Shown here piece by piece: positions 53,999-62,838 of a DNA stretch of 64,000 nt. Numbering within the stretch: the first letter of the stretch is position 1; every line of letters starts with the position of its first letter. The stretch comes from an uncultured Dokdonia sp. (lineage in GTDB: Bacteria > Bacteroidota > Bacteroidia > Flavobacteriales > Flavobacteriaceae). A program made the translations under genes and the position numbers. The stretch is taken from the NCBI RefSeq assembly GCF_947496725.1, contig NZ_CANMDS010000006.1, positions 124,001 through 188,000 of the forward strand, in the 5' to 3' direction. Below the pieces are notes generated by a model. That model ran no database searches and was not told where the DNA came from. It saw only the letters and a list, made by a program, of their open reading frames with translations.

Positions 53999-54028
53999 AA
54001 AAAACCCCTCTCTTAGGTAGAAAGGGGT
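53999..54028 (-). terminator. Terminator after pdhB
   Basis: Stem ACCCCTCTCT / AGAAAGGGGT with one mismatch, 5-nt loop, then a run of T on the minus strand. Confidence 0.8.
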
Positions 54029-54040
54029 CAAATATAGTAC

Positions 54041-54054
54041 GCTTTCGCGAAAGC
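54041..54054. repeat. Palindromic repeat, 14 bp, abutting the pdhB stop
   Basis: Perfect GCTTTCGCGAAAGC ending one base before the stop codon of pdhB, between the gene and its terminator. Confidence 0.95.
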
Positions 54055-55032
54055 TTATCTGTACATCACCTTTTTGACAGCCTTTACAACATCATCGCTG
54101 TTAGGCAACCACTCTTTAAGTAGTACTGGTGAGTAAGGGGCAGGTGTATCTGCCGTGTTAATTCTTTGTATAGGTGCATCTAGGTAATCAAAACAGTGCT
54201 CTTGTACCTGGTGACTTATCTCTGTAGATACGTTTCCAAAAGGCCAAGCCTCTTCAAGTATTACAAGTCTATTAGTTTTCTTTACTGAGTCAAAGATAGC
54301 TTGCTTATCTAGCGGGCGTACCGTACGTAAATCGATAATCTCGCAAGAAATACCATCTTCTGCCAGTTGGTCTGCTGCTTTGTAAGCCTCTTTTATAATT
54401 TTTCCAAAAGAAACGATAGTTACATCTGTTCCCTCTCTCTTAATATCTGCAACACCTATAGGTAATACATACTCTCCATCTGGCACCTCACCTTTATCAC
54501 CATACATTTGCTCAGACTCCATAAAGATTACAGGGTCGTTATCACGTATCGCTGCTTTAAGTAGTCCCTTTGCATCATAAGGGTTAGATGGTACAATTAC
54601 TTTAAGACCAGGTGTGTTTGCAAACCAGTTTTCAAAAGCTTGAGAGTGCGTTGCTCCTAGTTGACCTGCAGATGCTGTAGGTCCTCTAAAAACAATAGGA
54701 CAAGAAAATTGCCCACCAGACATCTGTCTTATTTTTGCGGCATTATTTATAATTTGATCAATACCTACCAGTGAGAAGTTAAAGGTCATATACTCCACAA
54801 TAGGACGACAACCCGTCATAGTACTACCTACACCTATACCTCCAAAACCAAGCTCTGCAATAGGAGTATCTATAACTCTATCTGCACCAAACTCGTCTAG
54901 CATTCCTTTTGAGGCTTTGTAAGCACCATTATATTCGGCTACTTCTTCTCCCATTAAATAAACAGATGCGTCACGACGCATTTCTTCACTCATAGCCTCA
55001 CAAACGGCTTCTCTAAACTGGATTGTTCTCAT
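54055..55032 (-). CDS. pdhB: Pyruvate dehydrogenase E1 component, beta subunit
   Basis: 325 residues, normal for E1-beta of the alpha2beta2 type. It begins MRTIQFREAVCEAMSEEM; family segments include VYLMGEEVAEYNGAYKAS, IDTPIAELGFGGIGVGS, the cation loop GQLGATHSQAFENWFANTPGLKV, and TNRLVILEEAWPFGNVSTEI. It acts with an E1-alpha not in this window. A branched-chain 2-oxo acid E1-beta is a possible alternative but the sequence fits PDH better. It is divergent from etfBA across a 254-bp region with an operator-like inverted repeat. Confidence 0.95.
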   Translation of the reverse strand: MRTIQFREAVCEAMSEEMRRDASVYLMGEEVAEYNGAYKASKGMLDEFGADRVIDTPIAELGFGGIGVGSTMTGCRPIVEYMTFNFSLVGIDQIINNAAKIRQMSGGQFSCPIVFRGPTASAGQLGATHSQAFENWFANTPGLKVIVPSNPYDAKGLLKAAIRDNDPVIFMESEQMYGDKGEVPDGEYVLPIGVADIKREGTDVTIVSFGKIIKEAYKAADQLAEDGISCEIIDLRTVRPLDKQAIFDSVKKTNRLVILEEAWPFGNVSTEISHQVQEHCFDYLDAPIQRINTADTPAPYSPVLLKEWLPNSDDVVKAVKKVMYR

Positions 55033-55166
55033 ATAAGTTACCCACTAGTGGGTTAATTTGCAAAGGCTCTTTAAAGCATCGCCTTAATCACCTAATTAAT
55101 AATCGTTTTTTACGTAATCACAAAAATAAGCAATTCAGAAACCTCAAAAAATGAGAATTTTGCAAA

Positions 55167-55192
55167 ATTTTACTATGCACGCATAGTAAAAT
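55167..55192. promoter_or_regulatory. Operator-like inverted repeat between pdhB and etfBA
   Basis: Perfect 12-bp arms ATTTTACTATGC and GCATAGTAAAAT around a 2-nt centre. It lies 15 bases upstream of the etfB -7 element, over the -33 region, so a bound dimeric regulator would block or shape that promoter. Confidence 0.65.
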
Positions 55193-55206
55193 ATAGTTTT
55201 TTACCT

Positions 55207-55214
55207 TATTTTTG
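55207..55214 (+). promoter_or_regulatory. -7 promoter element (TATTTTTG) of etfBA
   Basis: Exact TAnnTTTG, 72 bases before the etfB start. The leader carries a 20-bp palindrome copy. Confidence 0.55.
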
Positions 55215-55239
55215 TAACGATAACGAAATAGTACGAGTT

Positions 55240-55259
55240 TACGCTTTCGCGAAAGCGTA
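55240..55259. repeat. Palindromic repeat, 20 bp, in the etfB leader
   Basis: Perfect TACGCTTTCGCGAAAGCGTA, 27 bases before the etfB start. Confidence 0.95.
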
Positions 55260-55286
55260 CCTTTATCTTTATAAAAAACAAATTCT

Positions 55287-56027
55287 ATGAAAATATTAGT
55301 GTGCATCAGTCACGTACCTGATACGACTTCAAAAATTAACTTTACTGAAGGAGACACCAAGTTTGATACTAATGGTGTTCAGTTTGTGATCAACCCAAAT
55401 GACGAGTTTGGATTAACCAGAGCAATGTGGTTTAAAGAAAAACAAGGTGCCTCTGTAGACGTGGTAAACGTAGGAGGACCAGAAACAGAACCTACACTTC
55501 GTAAAGCACTTGCTATAGGTGCAGATACAGCTATACGTGTTAACACAGAAGCAAAAGATGGTTTTCAAGTTGCCAAAGAACTTGCAAAAGTAGTACAAGA
55601 CGGTGGTTATGACCTTGTAATCGCAGGACGTGAGTCTATAGATTATAATGGTGGTATGGTACCAGGTATGCTTGCAGGTCTTACTGGAGCAAACTTTGTA
55701 AACACGTGTATATCACTAGAAGTAGATGGCACAAATGCTACAGCTACGCGTGAGATAGATGGTGGTAAAGAAACTGTAACAACATCATTACCACTTGTTA
55801 TAGGAGGTCAAAAAGGTCTTGTAGAAGAGAGTGACCTACGTATACCTAATATGAGAGGTATTATGATGGCTCGTAAAAAACCATTAAGCGTTGTTGAACC
55901 TGCTGGAGCAGCAACCGAAACTACTGCTGTTGCTTTTGAAAAGCCAGCGCCAAAAGGAGCCGTAAAGCTTGTAGACACTGTAGACGAGCTCATCGATTTA
56001 TTACATAACGAAGCGAAAGCTATCTAA
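55287..56027 (+). CDS. etfB: Electron transfer flavoprotein, beta subunit
   Basis: 246 residues. The AMP-binding subunit of ETF, which passes electrons from acyl-CoA and related dehydrogenases to the quinone pool. Family landmarks: MKILVCISHVPDTTSKI, VINPNDEFGLTRA, DLVIAGRESIDYNGGMVPGMLAG and the recognition-loop region LRIPNMRGIMMARKKPL. etfA follows after 13 bases. The pair suggests active fatty- or amino-acid oxidation, together with pruA and pdhB. Confidence 0.97.
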   Translation: MKILVCISHVPDTTSKINFTEGDTKFDTNGVQFVINPNDEFGLTRAMWFKEKQGASVDVVNVGGPETEPTLRKALAIGADTAIRVNTEAKDGFQVAKELAKVVQDGGYDLVIAGRESIDYNGGMVPGMLAGLTGANFVNTCISLEVDGTNATATREIDGGKETVTTSLPLVIGGQKGLVEESDLRIPNMRGIMMARKKPLSVVEPAGAATETTAVAFEKPAPKGAVKLVDTVDELIDLLHNEAKAI

Positions 56028-56040
56028 AAAGTACGATAAT

Positions 56041-57003
56041 ATGTCAGTTTTAGTATATACAGAATCAGAAAACGGAGCATTCAAAAAAGCTTCACTTGAG
56101 GTAGCATCTTATGCAAAAGGTGTTGCAGATATGATGGGAACTTCTGTTACTGCTATTGCAGTAAATGGAGGTGACACAGCACCACTAGGAACTTATGGTG
56201 TAGATAAAGTTTTAAACCTTAAAGACAGTAAGCTAGACGCATTTAATGCAGCTGCTTATGCAAAAGGTATTGCTGCTGCTGCAAAGGCAGAAGGTGCAAC
56301 AGTAGTTGTATTAAGCCAGAGCGCAAACGCAAAGTATCTTGCACCTCTACTAGCCGTAGAGCTTGAGGCAGGATATGCATCAAACGTGGTTGCTCTTCCA
56401 GAAAGCGCAGCACCATTTAAAGTAAAGCGTACTGCTTTTACTAACAAAGCATTTAACATTACAGAGATCTCTACAGATGTAAAAATTGTAGGTCTTGGTA
56501 AGAACGCATATGGTCTTAAAGAAAACAGCGCCGCTGCTGCAACAGAAGATTTTAGTGCAGATCTAGGAACATTTGGTGTAGAGGTTGCCTCTGTAGATAA
56601 AGCTACAGATAAAGTTTCTATCGCAGATGCTGAGATTGTAGTCTCTGCAGGTCGTGGTATGAAAGGACCAGAAAACTGGGGGATGATAGAAGAAATGGCA
56701 GACATACTTGGAGCAGCAACTGCTTGTTCTAAGCCAGTATCTGACCTAGGGTGGAGACCTCACGGTGAGCACGTAGGGCAAACTGGTAAGCCTGTGGCTT
56801 CTAACCTATACATCGCGATAGGTATCTCTGGAGCTATACAGCACCTTGCGGGTATTAACTCTTCAAAAGTAAAAGTAGTAATCAACACAGATCCAGAAGC
56901 TCCTTTCTTTAAAGCAGCAGATTATGGTATCGTAGGTGATGCTTTTGAAATTGTACCTCAACTCAATGAGAAGCTTAAAGCCTTTAAAGCTTCTAACAGC
57001 TAG
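56041..57003 (+). CDS. etfA: Electron transfer flavoprotein, alpha subunit
   Basis: 320 residues; holds FAD of the ETF heterodimer. The C-terminal FAD domain shows [12 protein letters not shown], the [11 protein letters not shown] loop, [16 protein letters not shown] and [20 protein letters not shown], all standard for EtfA. The N-terminal domain is alanine-rich and mirrors EtfB. A strong terminator 20 bases later ends the two-gene operon. Confidence 0.97.
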   Translation: MSVLVYTESENGAFKKASLEVASYAKGVADMMGTSVTAIAVNGGDTAPLGTYGVDKVLNLKDSKLDAFNAAAYAKGIAAAAKAEGATVVVLSQSANAKYLAPLLAVELEAGYASNVVALPESAAPFKVKRTAFTNKAFNITEISTDVKIVGLGKNAYGLKENSAAAATEDFSADLGTFGVEVASVDKATDKVSIADAEIVVSAGRGMKGPENWGMIEEMADILGAATACSKPVSDLGWRPHGEHVGQTGKPVASNLYIAIGISGAIQHLAGINSSKVKVVINTDPEAPFFKAADYGIVGDAFEIVPQLNEKLKAFKASNS

Positions 57004-57023
57004 AAATAAACTATTAGTTATAT

Positions 57024-57057
57024 AAAATGAGCTTAAATTATATTTAAGCTCATTTTT
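57024..57057 (+). terminator. Terminator of etfBA
   Basis: Perfect 15-bp stem AAAATGAGCTTAAAT / ATTTAAGCTCATTTT with 3-nt loop TAT, ending in T5. Confidence 0.92.
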
Positions 57058-57155
57058 ATTTACCCTTATCTACCTAAAAGACTGCACATTACCTTATAAT
57101 TAAGATAACAATACGGCAAATCGTATAAACTTCTTAACTTATAATCCCTTTTTCC

Positions 57156-57163
57156 TATTTTTG
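57156..57163 (+). promoter_or_regulatory. -7 promoter element (TATTTTTG) of the nuclease-nucleoside transporter unit
   Basis: Exact TAnnTTTG ending 6 nt before the ATG at 57170, so the transcript probably begins at or near the start codon. Confidence 0.5.
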
Positions 57164-57169
57164 CAACTT

Positions 57170-57784
57170 ATGAGCTTAGTGCGTTTAAACATTAAAGGAA
57201 TCTCCTACAGCCAGACTCAAAATGGCGCGTATGCCCTTATTCTTACCGAACAGGACGGAGAACGTAAGTTACCTATTGTAATAGGAGCTTTTGAGGCACA
57301 GTCTATTGCGATTGCATTAGAAAAGGAAATAAAACCACCCAGACCTCTCACACACGACTTATTTAAAAACTTTGCAGATCGTTTTGATATCGTCATTAAA
57401 CAAGTAATAATACACAAACTTGTAGATGGTGTTTTTTACTCTAGTATAATTTGTGAGAGAGACAAAATAGAAGAAATTATAGATGCACGTACAAGTGATG
57501 CTATATCACTAGCCCTACGTTTTCAAGCACCTATATTTACTTATAAAAATATACTTGATAAAGCAGGTATCTTTCTCAAAGGAAACACAAACCCAGAGGA
57601 GTTTACAGAAGAGGATGAAGTCCTAATGGATGAAATCATTCTGGAAGAAGAGCCTACATCAAGCGGTGATGATTATAAAAAAATGTCACTTCAAGAACTA
57701 CACAACAAATTAGAGCAAGCCGTAAATAGTGAAGACTATGAGACTGCTGCACAAGTGCGAGATGAAATCTCAAAACGCAACTAA
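57170..57784 (+). CDS. Bifunctional nuclease family protein (DUF151) with UVR domain
   Basis: 204 residues from MSLVRLNIKGISYSQ; an upstream TTG at 57161 lies in the promoter box and is rejected. The DUF151/BFN domain (about 5-130) has LPIVIGAFEAQSIAIALEKE, RPLTHDLF and ARTSDAISLALRFQAPIFT. The C terminus is an acidic linker (EEDEVLMDEIILEEE) plus a UvrB/UvrC-type UVR motif (LHNKLEQAVNSEDYETAAQVRDEI). A homologue has been reported to have DNase/RNase activity; the role here is uncertain. Confidence 0.93.
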   Translation: MSLVRLNIKGISYSQTQNGAYALILTEQDGERKLPIVIGAFEAQSIAIALEKEIKPPRPLTHDLFKNFADRFDIVIKQVIIHKLVDGVFYSSIICERDKIEEIIDARTSDAISLALRFQAPIFTYKNILDKAGIFLKGNTNPEEFTEEDEVLMDEIILEEEPTSSGDDYKKMSLQELHNKLEQAVNSEDYETAAQVRDEISKRN

Positions 57785-57794
57785 ACAATCTTAT

Positions 57795-59195
57795 ATGCGC
57801 AAGCTACTACTCACCCTATTAGTATTAATGAGTTCACTTACAACATTTGCGCAGGAGCAATCACAGGCTATGGCAGATGTTATCCCTTCTCAAGGTTTTA
57901 CTTTTGAGAGTTTTGGCCGTGGTGTACTAGGTATGGTTACTCTTATTGTAATTGCTGTTTTATTTAGTAGCAATCGCAAAGCAATAAACTGGAAAACAGT
58001 AGGCATAGGACTTGCGTTCCAGCTTATTATAGCTGTTTGTGTACTTAAAGTTCCTTTTGTAGAAAGTATTTTTGATTTTATAGGAAGCATCTTTGTAAGC
58101 ATACTAGAGTTTACCCTTGCTGGAAGTGATTTCTTATTTCAAGGTCTCGTAAGTGACACCTCAACTTTTGGGTACATATTTGCTTTTCAAGTATTACCTA
58201 CCATCATCTTCTTTTCTGCGCTTACCTCTGTGATGTACTACTTTGGAGTAATACAGAAGGTTGTAAAAGCCTTTGGGTGGTTACTATCAAAACTGTTAGG
58301 TATCTCTGGAGCAGAGAGTTTAAGTGTAGCTGGTAATATCTTTTTAGGCCAGACGGAAGCACCGCTTCTCATAAAGGCATACTTAGAAAAAATGAACAAG
58401 TCAGAAATCTTACTTGTAATGATAGGTGGTATGGCTACAGTTGCTGGAGCGGTACTTGCGGCATACATAGGTTTCTTGGGTGGTGAAGACGAAGCGCTTA
58501 GACTTATTTTTGCAAAGCACCTACTTGCAGCCTCAGTAATGGCAGCACCAGGAGCTATTGTAATTTCAAAAATATTATATCCTCAGACAGAAGAAGTAAA
58601 CACAGACGTATCTGTCTCAAACGATAAAATAGGAGCAAACGTACTAGATGCTATTGCAAACGGAACAACAGAAGGATTAAGACTTGCTGTAAATGTAGGG
58701 GCAATGCTTCTGGTTTTTGTAGCATTTATAGCTATGGCAAACGGCCTACTAGGCTGGATAGGTGAAATCACGACACTTAACGGCTGGATAGCTACACACT
58801 CTGCATACCCGCAACTATCTCTAGAAGCTATCTTAGGTACCATCTTTGCCCCACTTATGTGGCTTATAGGTGTGGCTAGTGAAGACACAACGATGATGGG
58901 ACAACTACTAGGTATAAAACTAGCAGCAAGCGAATTTGTAGGTTACATACAACTTGCAGAGCTTAAAGACACCACAAACGTTGTACACCTCAACTACGAG
59001 AAGTCTATCATAATGGCAACATATATGCTTTGTGGATTTGCAAACTTTGCCTCTATCGGTATTCAGATAGGTGGTATAGGTTCTCTAGCTCCAGGGCAGC
59101 GCACGCAATTATCACGCTTTGGTCTTAAAGCACTTATAGGAGGTTCTATAGCTTCACTTATATCTGCAACCATTGCCGGTATGATTATAGGGTAA
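57795..59195 (+). CDS. Concentrative nucleoside transporter (NupC/CNT)
   Basis: 466 residues from MRKLLLTLLVLMSSLTTFAQ, which reads as a cleavable signal before the first core helix; a start 66 bases upstream inside the nuclease gene is unlikely. CNT signature residues: NIFLGQTEAPLLIKAYL and MLCGFANFASIGIQIGGIG; further TATVAG-type MATVAGAVLAAYIGF and ASVMAAPGAIVISK. It takes up nucleosides with Na+ or H+, which fits the sodium economy and the deoxynucleoside kinase. It is 10 bases after the nuclease gene. Confidence 0.94.
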   Translation: MRKLLLTLLVLMSSLTTFAQEQSQAMADVIPSQGFTFESFGRGVLGMVTLIVIAVLFSSNRKAINWKTVGIGLAFQLIIAVCVLKVPFVESIFDFIGSIFVSILEFTLAGSDFLFQGLVSDTSTFGYIFAFQVLPTIIFFSALTSVMYYFGVIQKVVKAFGWLLSKLLGISGAESLSVAGNIFLGQTEAPLLIKAYLEKMNKSEILLVMIGGMATVAGAVLAAYIGFLGGEDEALRLIFAKHLLAASVMAAPGAIVISKILYPQTEEVNTDVSVSNDKIGANVLDAIANGTTEGLRLAVNVGAMLLVFVAFIAMANGLLGWIGEITTLNGWIATHSAYPQLSLEAILGTIFAPLMWLIGVASEDTTMMGQLLGIKLAASEFVGYIQLAELKDTTNVVHLNYEKSIIMATYMLCGFANFASIGIQIGGIGSLAPGQRTQLSRFGLKALIGGSIASLISATIAGMIIG

Positions 59196-59233
59196 TAGAT
59201 CCTTATCTAGCACCACTCTTTTTTTTTAGATTT

Positions 59234-59255
59234 TTACGCTTTCGCGAAAGCGTAA
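59234..59255. repeat. Palindromic repeat, 22 bp, intergenic
   Basis: Perfect palindrome, core ACGCTTTCGCGAAAGCGT plus TT/AA, 39 bases after the transporter stop. Confidence 0.95.
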
Positions 59256-59390
59256 TCACCCTTGTTTATCTCGTAAAACAACCTACTGGGTGAAAGCAAT
59301 CTTTACAACACCCGACAAAAGTGTACTACCTACATTAATTTTTGTCGTATCTTAATGTGGTAGAATAGATTGCATACTAAAAAACCGCTT

Positions 59391-60695
59391 ATGAAAACGC
59401 ACAAAAAACTGCTTACTAGCCAGCTCAGATGGTTACTTGCTCTATGTATAATACTGGCATTTATCCCAAGTACCTATGCTCAAAACATAGCAAATTATGT
59501 TGAAGTAAAAGGAACAATAGCCGAGTCTGATTCTAAAGATGACATCGCTAAGGCTACCGTTACTCTTATGGGCACTAACCTAAGTACTGTATCAAATAAT
59601 GAAGGTGAGTTTGCCTTAAAAATACCAGCGACAGATACAAAGAAGCAACTTAAAATTACCGCTCTAGGCTTTAATGAAAAAATTATTCTATTACCAGAAA
59701 ATCTTAAAAAGCCACTCAAAATTAAACTAGACTACAGCATCATAAGTCTTGATCCTGCAAACCTAGTTGCTTATACAGATGCAAAAGCCCTTGTAAAAAA
59801 AGTACTCAATAAACGTAAAGACAACTACCTAGGTGATAAAACCGTAATGACTGCTTTTTACAGAGAGACTATAAAAAAGCGTAGCAAAAATGCATCGCTA
59901 GCAGAAGCCGTTGTAAACATCTATAAGCAACCTAATGCAAACAGCAAAAAAGACCAAATACGACTAGTTAAATCTAGAAAAGACACAGACTACTCAAAAC
60001 TAGACACCATTGCTCTTAAGCTACAAGGAGGTCCTTTTAGCACATTATATGTAGACGTAATGAAGTATCCAGAATATATCTTTAGCCCAGAAACGATGGA
60101 TGCTTATACCTTTAGATTTGGTAAAGTATCAGAAATTAATGGAGAGAATGTTTTTGTCGTCCGTTTTAAACAACGTGGAGAAGTGCTTACACCGCTATAT
60201 GAAGGGAGTTTATATATAGGCGCAAGCAGTCTCGCTCTTGTAAAAGCTACTTATGCTCTCAAGCTAGACAATACAAATGAGGTAAACGAGATGTTTGTGC
60301 GCCGCAAACCGAGTGACGTAAAAATAAAACCTCGCAACATCTCTTATGAGGTAAACTATCGCGAGAAGAATGGCAGGTGGGTTTATGGTTATAGTAAAGC
60401 AGACCTCTCTTTTGAGGTCAAGAGAAAACGCCGTCTTTTTAAGTCTATATACACGCTCTCTTGCGAGATGGCTGTCACAGACTGGCAACTCGCCACATCA
60501 AACACCTCTTGGGAAGGCAATGGCGAGATAGATGAATATATCATTATGGCAGATCAAAATCTAGGTTTTGGTGATCCAGAATTCTGGGGAACATACAATG
60601 TGATTGAACCAGAAAAATCTATAGAGTCTGCGATAAAAAAAATACAGCGCAGGCTAGAACGCTCAGAAGATCGCGCCTCACTAGGCGGCAAATAA
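59391..60695 (+). CDS. CarboxypepD_reg-like exported protein
   Basis: 434 residues from MKTHKKLLTSQLRWLLALC; signal peptide ends STYAQ. Residues about 35-115 form a carboxypeptidase-regulatory-like domain (VKGTIAESDSKDDIAKATVTLMG, SNNEGEFALKIPA). The long C-terminal region has MTAFYRETIKKRSKNASLAEAVVNIYK and is related to N-terminal parts of DUF5686-like proteins, without the barrel. It is probably periplasmic. Function unknown. Confidence 0.87.
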   Translation: MKTHKKLLTSQLRWLLALCIILAFIPSTYAQNIANYVEVKGTIAESDSKDDIAKATVTLMGTNLSTVSNNEGEFALKIPATDTKKQLKITALGFNEKIILLPENLKKPLKIKLDYSIISLDPANLVAYTDAKALVKKVLNKRKDNYLGDKTVMTAFYRETIKKRSKNASLAEAVVNIYKQPNANSKKDQIRLVKSRKDTDYSKLDTIALKLQGGPFSTLYVDVMKYPEYIFSPETMDAYTFRFGKVSEINGENVFVVRFKQRGEVLTPLYEGSLYIGASSLALVKATYALKLDNTNEVNEMFVRRKPSDVKIKPRNISYEVNYREKNGRWVYGYSKADLSFEVKRKRRLFKSIYTLSCEMAVTDWQLATSNTSWEGNGEIDEYIIMADQNLGFGDPEFWGTYNVIEPEKSIESAIKKIQRRLERSEDRASLGGK

Positions 60696-60722
60696 CCTCG
60701 GTTAATAACTCATAATAACTAG

Positions 60723-60757
60723 AAACACCTTTCGTTGTAGAAGACGGCAGGTGTTTT
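60723..60757 (+). terminator. Terminator after the CarboxypepD_reg-like gene
   Basis: Stem AAACACCT / AGGTGTTT with an 18-nt loop and T5, 28 bases after the stop. Confidence 0.65.
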
Positions 60758-60786
60758 TATTTTGCTTGAACTTTGCAAGAGACTTT

Positions 60787-60808
60787 TTACGCTTTCGCGA
60801 AAGCGTAA
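60787..60808. repeat. Palindromic repeat, 22 bp, intergenic
   Basis: Perfect palindrome, core ACGCTTTCGCGAAAGCGT plus TT/AA, 50 bases upstream of thyA. Confidence 0.95.
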
Positions 60809-60857
60809 TCACCACTAGCATAAGCACCTTACAATTATCACTTAGTAAACTAGATGT

Positions 60858-61682
60858 ATGAAACAGTATCACGACTTAATGAAGCACGTACTCGCCGAAG
60901 GCAACTTTAAAGGCGATCGCACCGGTACAGGAACAAAAAGTGTATTTGGGTATCAAATGCGTTTTGACCTCTCAGAAGGCTTCCCGATGGTTACTACAAA
61001 AAAGCTACACCTTAAATCTATCATCTATGAGCTTTTATGGTTTTTACAAGGTGATACTAACGTGAAGTATTTACAAGAAAATGGTGTGCGCATCTGGAAT
61101 GAGTGGGCAGATGAGAATGGAGACCTAGGTCCCGTTTATGGTTACCAGTGGCGCAACTGGAATGGTGACGAGATAGACCAAATAAAAGATATTGTAGAGA
61201 CACTTAAAAAAAATCCTAATAGCCGCAGGATGCTTGTGAGCGCCTGGAATCCATCTGTAATGCCAGATACTTCTGTCTCTTTTTCTGAAAATGTTGCAAA
61301 TGGTAAAGCTGCTTTACCTCCCTGTCACGCATTTTTTCAATTTTATGTAGCAGATGGAAAGCTAAGTTGCCAGCTATACCAGCGCAGTGCAGATATCTTT
61401 TTAGGAGTTCCGTTTAATATAGCTAGTTACGCATTATTTACAATGATGATGGCGCAAGTGTGTGGCTATGAGGCTGGAGATTTTATTCACACCTTTGGCG
61501 ATGCCCATATTTACAGTAATCATATGGAACAAGTTGAACTTCAATTATCCAGAGAAATTCGTACTTTACCTACTTTAAAAATAAATCCTGAGGTAAAAGA
61601 CATCTTTGGCTTCACTTTTGATGACTTTACTTTAGAAAATTACAATCCGCACCCTCATATAAAAGGAGCAGTTGCGATATAA
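60858..61682 (+). CDS. thyA: Thymidylate synthase
   Basis: Converts dUMP to dTMP with methylene-THF. 274 residues; active-site C156 in [10 protein letters not shown], with [11 protein letters not shown] (phosphate binding), [30 protein letters not shown] and the C-terminal [11 protein letters not shown] (substrate-closing tail). Compared with the 264-residue E. coli type, an insertion of about ten residues precedes the active site (near 138-150, [15 protein letters not shown]). It draws on the same folate pool as metF. Confidence 0.97.
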   Translation: MKQYHDLMKHVLAEGNFKGDRTGTGTKSVFGYQMRFDLSEGFPMVTTKKLHLKSIIYELLWFLQGDTNVKYLQENGVRIWNEWADENGDLGPVYGYQWRNWNGDEIDQIKDIVETLKKNPNSRRMLVSAWNPSVMPDTSVSFSENVANGKAALPPCHAFFQFYVADGKLSCQLYQRSADIFLGVPFNIASYALFTMMMAQVCGYEAGDFIHTFGDAHIYSNHMEQVELQLSREIRTLPTLKINPEVKDIFGFTFDDFTLENYNPHPHIKGAVAI

Positions 61683-61706
61683 CCTCAAATTAACCTACTT
61701 ACAACA

Positions 61707-62114
61707 ATGAAAAAATTATTATTTGCCCTTGCTTTTTTTGCAGCATTTACAACTATGAGTGCACAAGAAGGTGTGTCTATGAGAAAGTCTACCACTCTTA
61801 AAGTTGCAGAGGTACCACCTACGTGGCCAGGATGTACTGGGTCTATCAATCAAAAAAACAATTGTTTACGCCAGAAACTAGCAGGACATATTGTTAAGAA
61901 TTTTAAATTTCCATCAGACTATGTAAAAGGGAAGGTGGCAATTGATATGTTTATAAACAAAGAAGGTAAACCAGTAATACGTTCTGTAAAAGGAGGCTCT
62001 CCAGGAGTACAAAAAGAAGTAAAAAGAGTGATTATGATGATGCCTCAAGTAATTCCCGGCAATATGGGAGGAACAAAAAAGGATAGCGATCTTAAACTTG
62101 CATTTACATTGTAA
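61707..62114 (+). CDS. Exported protein with TonB C-terminal-like domain, copy 1
   Basis: 135 residues: signal peptide MKKLLFALAFFAAFTTMSAQ and then a region like the C-terminal domain of flavobacterial TonB proteins: PPTWPGCTGS, a second cysteine in NNCLRQKLAGHIVKNFKFP, a strand pair KVAIDMFINKEGKPVIRSV, and MMMPQVIPGNMGG. There is no inner-membrane anchor and no proline-rich span, so it cannot transmit energy as ordinary TonB does. It starts 24 bases after thyA. Confidence 0.8.
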   Translation: MKKLLFALAFFAAFTTMSAQEGVSMRKSTTLKVAEVPPTWPGCTGSINQKNNCLRQKLAGHIVKNFKFPSDYVKGKVAIDMFINKEGKPVIRSVKGGSPGVQKEVKRVIMMMPQVIPGNMGGTKKDSDLKLAFTL

Positions 62115-62142
62115 GACTGTAAGAACATACACTATTATAAAG

Positions 62143-62170
62143 CGAGGAGCAAAAGAGATTTTGCTCCTCG
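62143..62170 (+). terminator. Perfect hairpin between the two TonB-C-like genes
   Basis: 12-bp stem CGAGGAGCAAAA / TTTTGCTCCTCG with loop GAGA. No T-run follows (TCTCATTT), so it may be a weak terminator or an mRNA-stabilising hairpin. Confidence 0.55.
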
Positions 62171-62269
62171 TCTCATTTATAGCTGTCTCAACAGTAAATA
62201 GTTATCGGTGTTTTCCATATTCTAGTACTTTAATAGATATATTTAACACTCATCATCAAAACAACATTT

Positions 62270-62707
62270 ATGAATCGTTTGATAACTATACTGGCACTTG
62301 TTTTATGTGCCTTCTCACTACACGCGCAATCCTACTCAGACAGCAAAGAATATTTTTATGGTTCACAAGCTGGTGTAAAAGCCTTTGAGCGCCCTCCCAT
62401 CTGGCCCGGCTGTAATTTTAAAAATATACATAAACTGAGAAGATGCTTTGATGAATCTTTAAGTGAGCATATAGCGGCCAATTTTAAAATTCCATATGAT
62501 CTTATGGAAAAACTAGAATATAAGAAGGTTACAGTAAACTTTTATATTCAAAAAGATGGGTCTATTAGAATACGCAGTATAAAGGGAGGAATACCAGAAA
62601 TAAAAGAACTAGCCAAAAAAGTCATTTTATCTATTCCAGAAATTAAACCTGGAGAACTAGGTGGCAAAAAAGTAGCTGCAGAATATACAATACCCATTAC
62701 CTATTAG
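62270..62707 (+). CDS. Exported protein with TonB C-terminal-like domain, copy 2
   Basis: 145 residues, signal peptide MNRLITILALVLCAFSLHAQ. Same layout as the preceding paralogue: PPIWPGCNF, a cysteine in RRCFDESLSEHIAANFKIP, strands KVTVNFYIQKDGSIRIRSI, KKVILSIPEIKPGELGG, and the terminal YTIPITY typical of TonB C-terminal domains. No membrane anchor. Inference: soluble periplasmic modulators or partners of TonB-dependent receptors. Confidence 0.82.
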   Translation: MNRLITILALVLCAFSLHAQSYSDSKEYFYGSQAGVKAFERPPIWPGCNFKNIHKLRRCFDESLSEHIAANFKIPYDLMEKLEYKKVTVNFYIQKDGSIRIRSIKGGIPEIKELAKKVILSIPEIKPGELGGKKVAAEYTIPITY

Positions 62708-62838
62708 TACGACCTACTTACCGAATTAGACCCGATGCATCACTTGGCTTAAATATTAACATTTTGCCAAATGAGGTCATAAAATTTTACACGCACTCAA
62801 AAACCCGTAACTTTATGTGACTTATAATTGTCACTGCT

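Noticed and set aside
56256-56705. 149-residue open frame antisense to etfA
   Set aside because: Shadow of the alanine-rich EtfA coding sequence; no start context and no family resemblance.
59370-59390. TTG start seven codons upstream of the 59391 gene
   Set aside because: The ATG at 59391 gives a proper signal peptide directly; the TTG extension (MHTKKPL) adds nothing recognisable.
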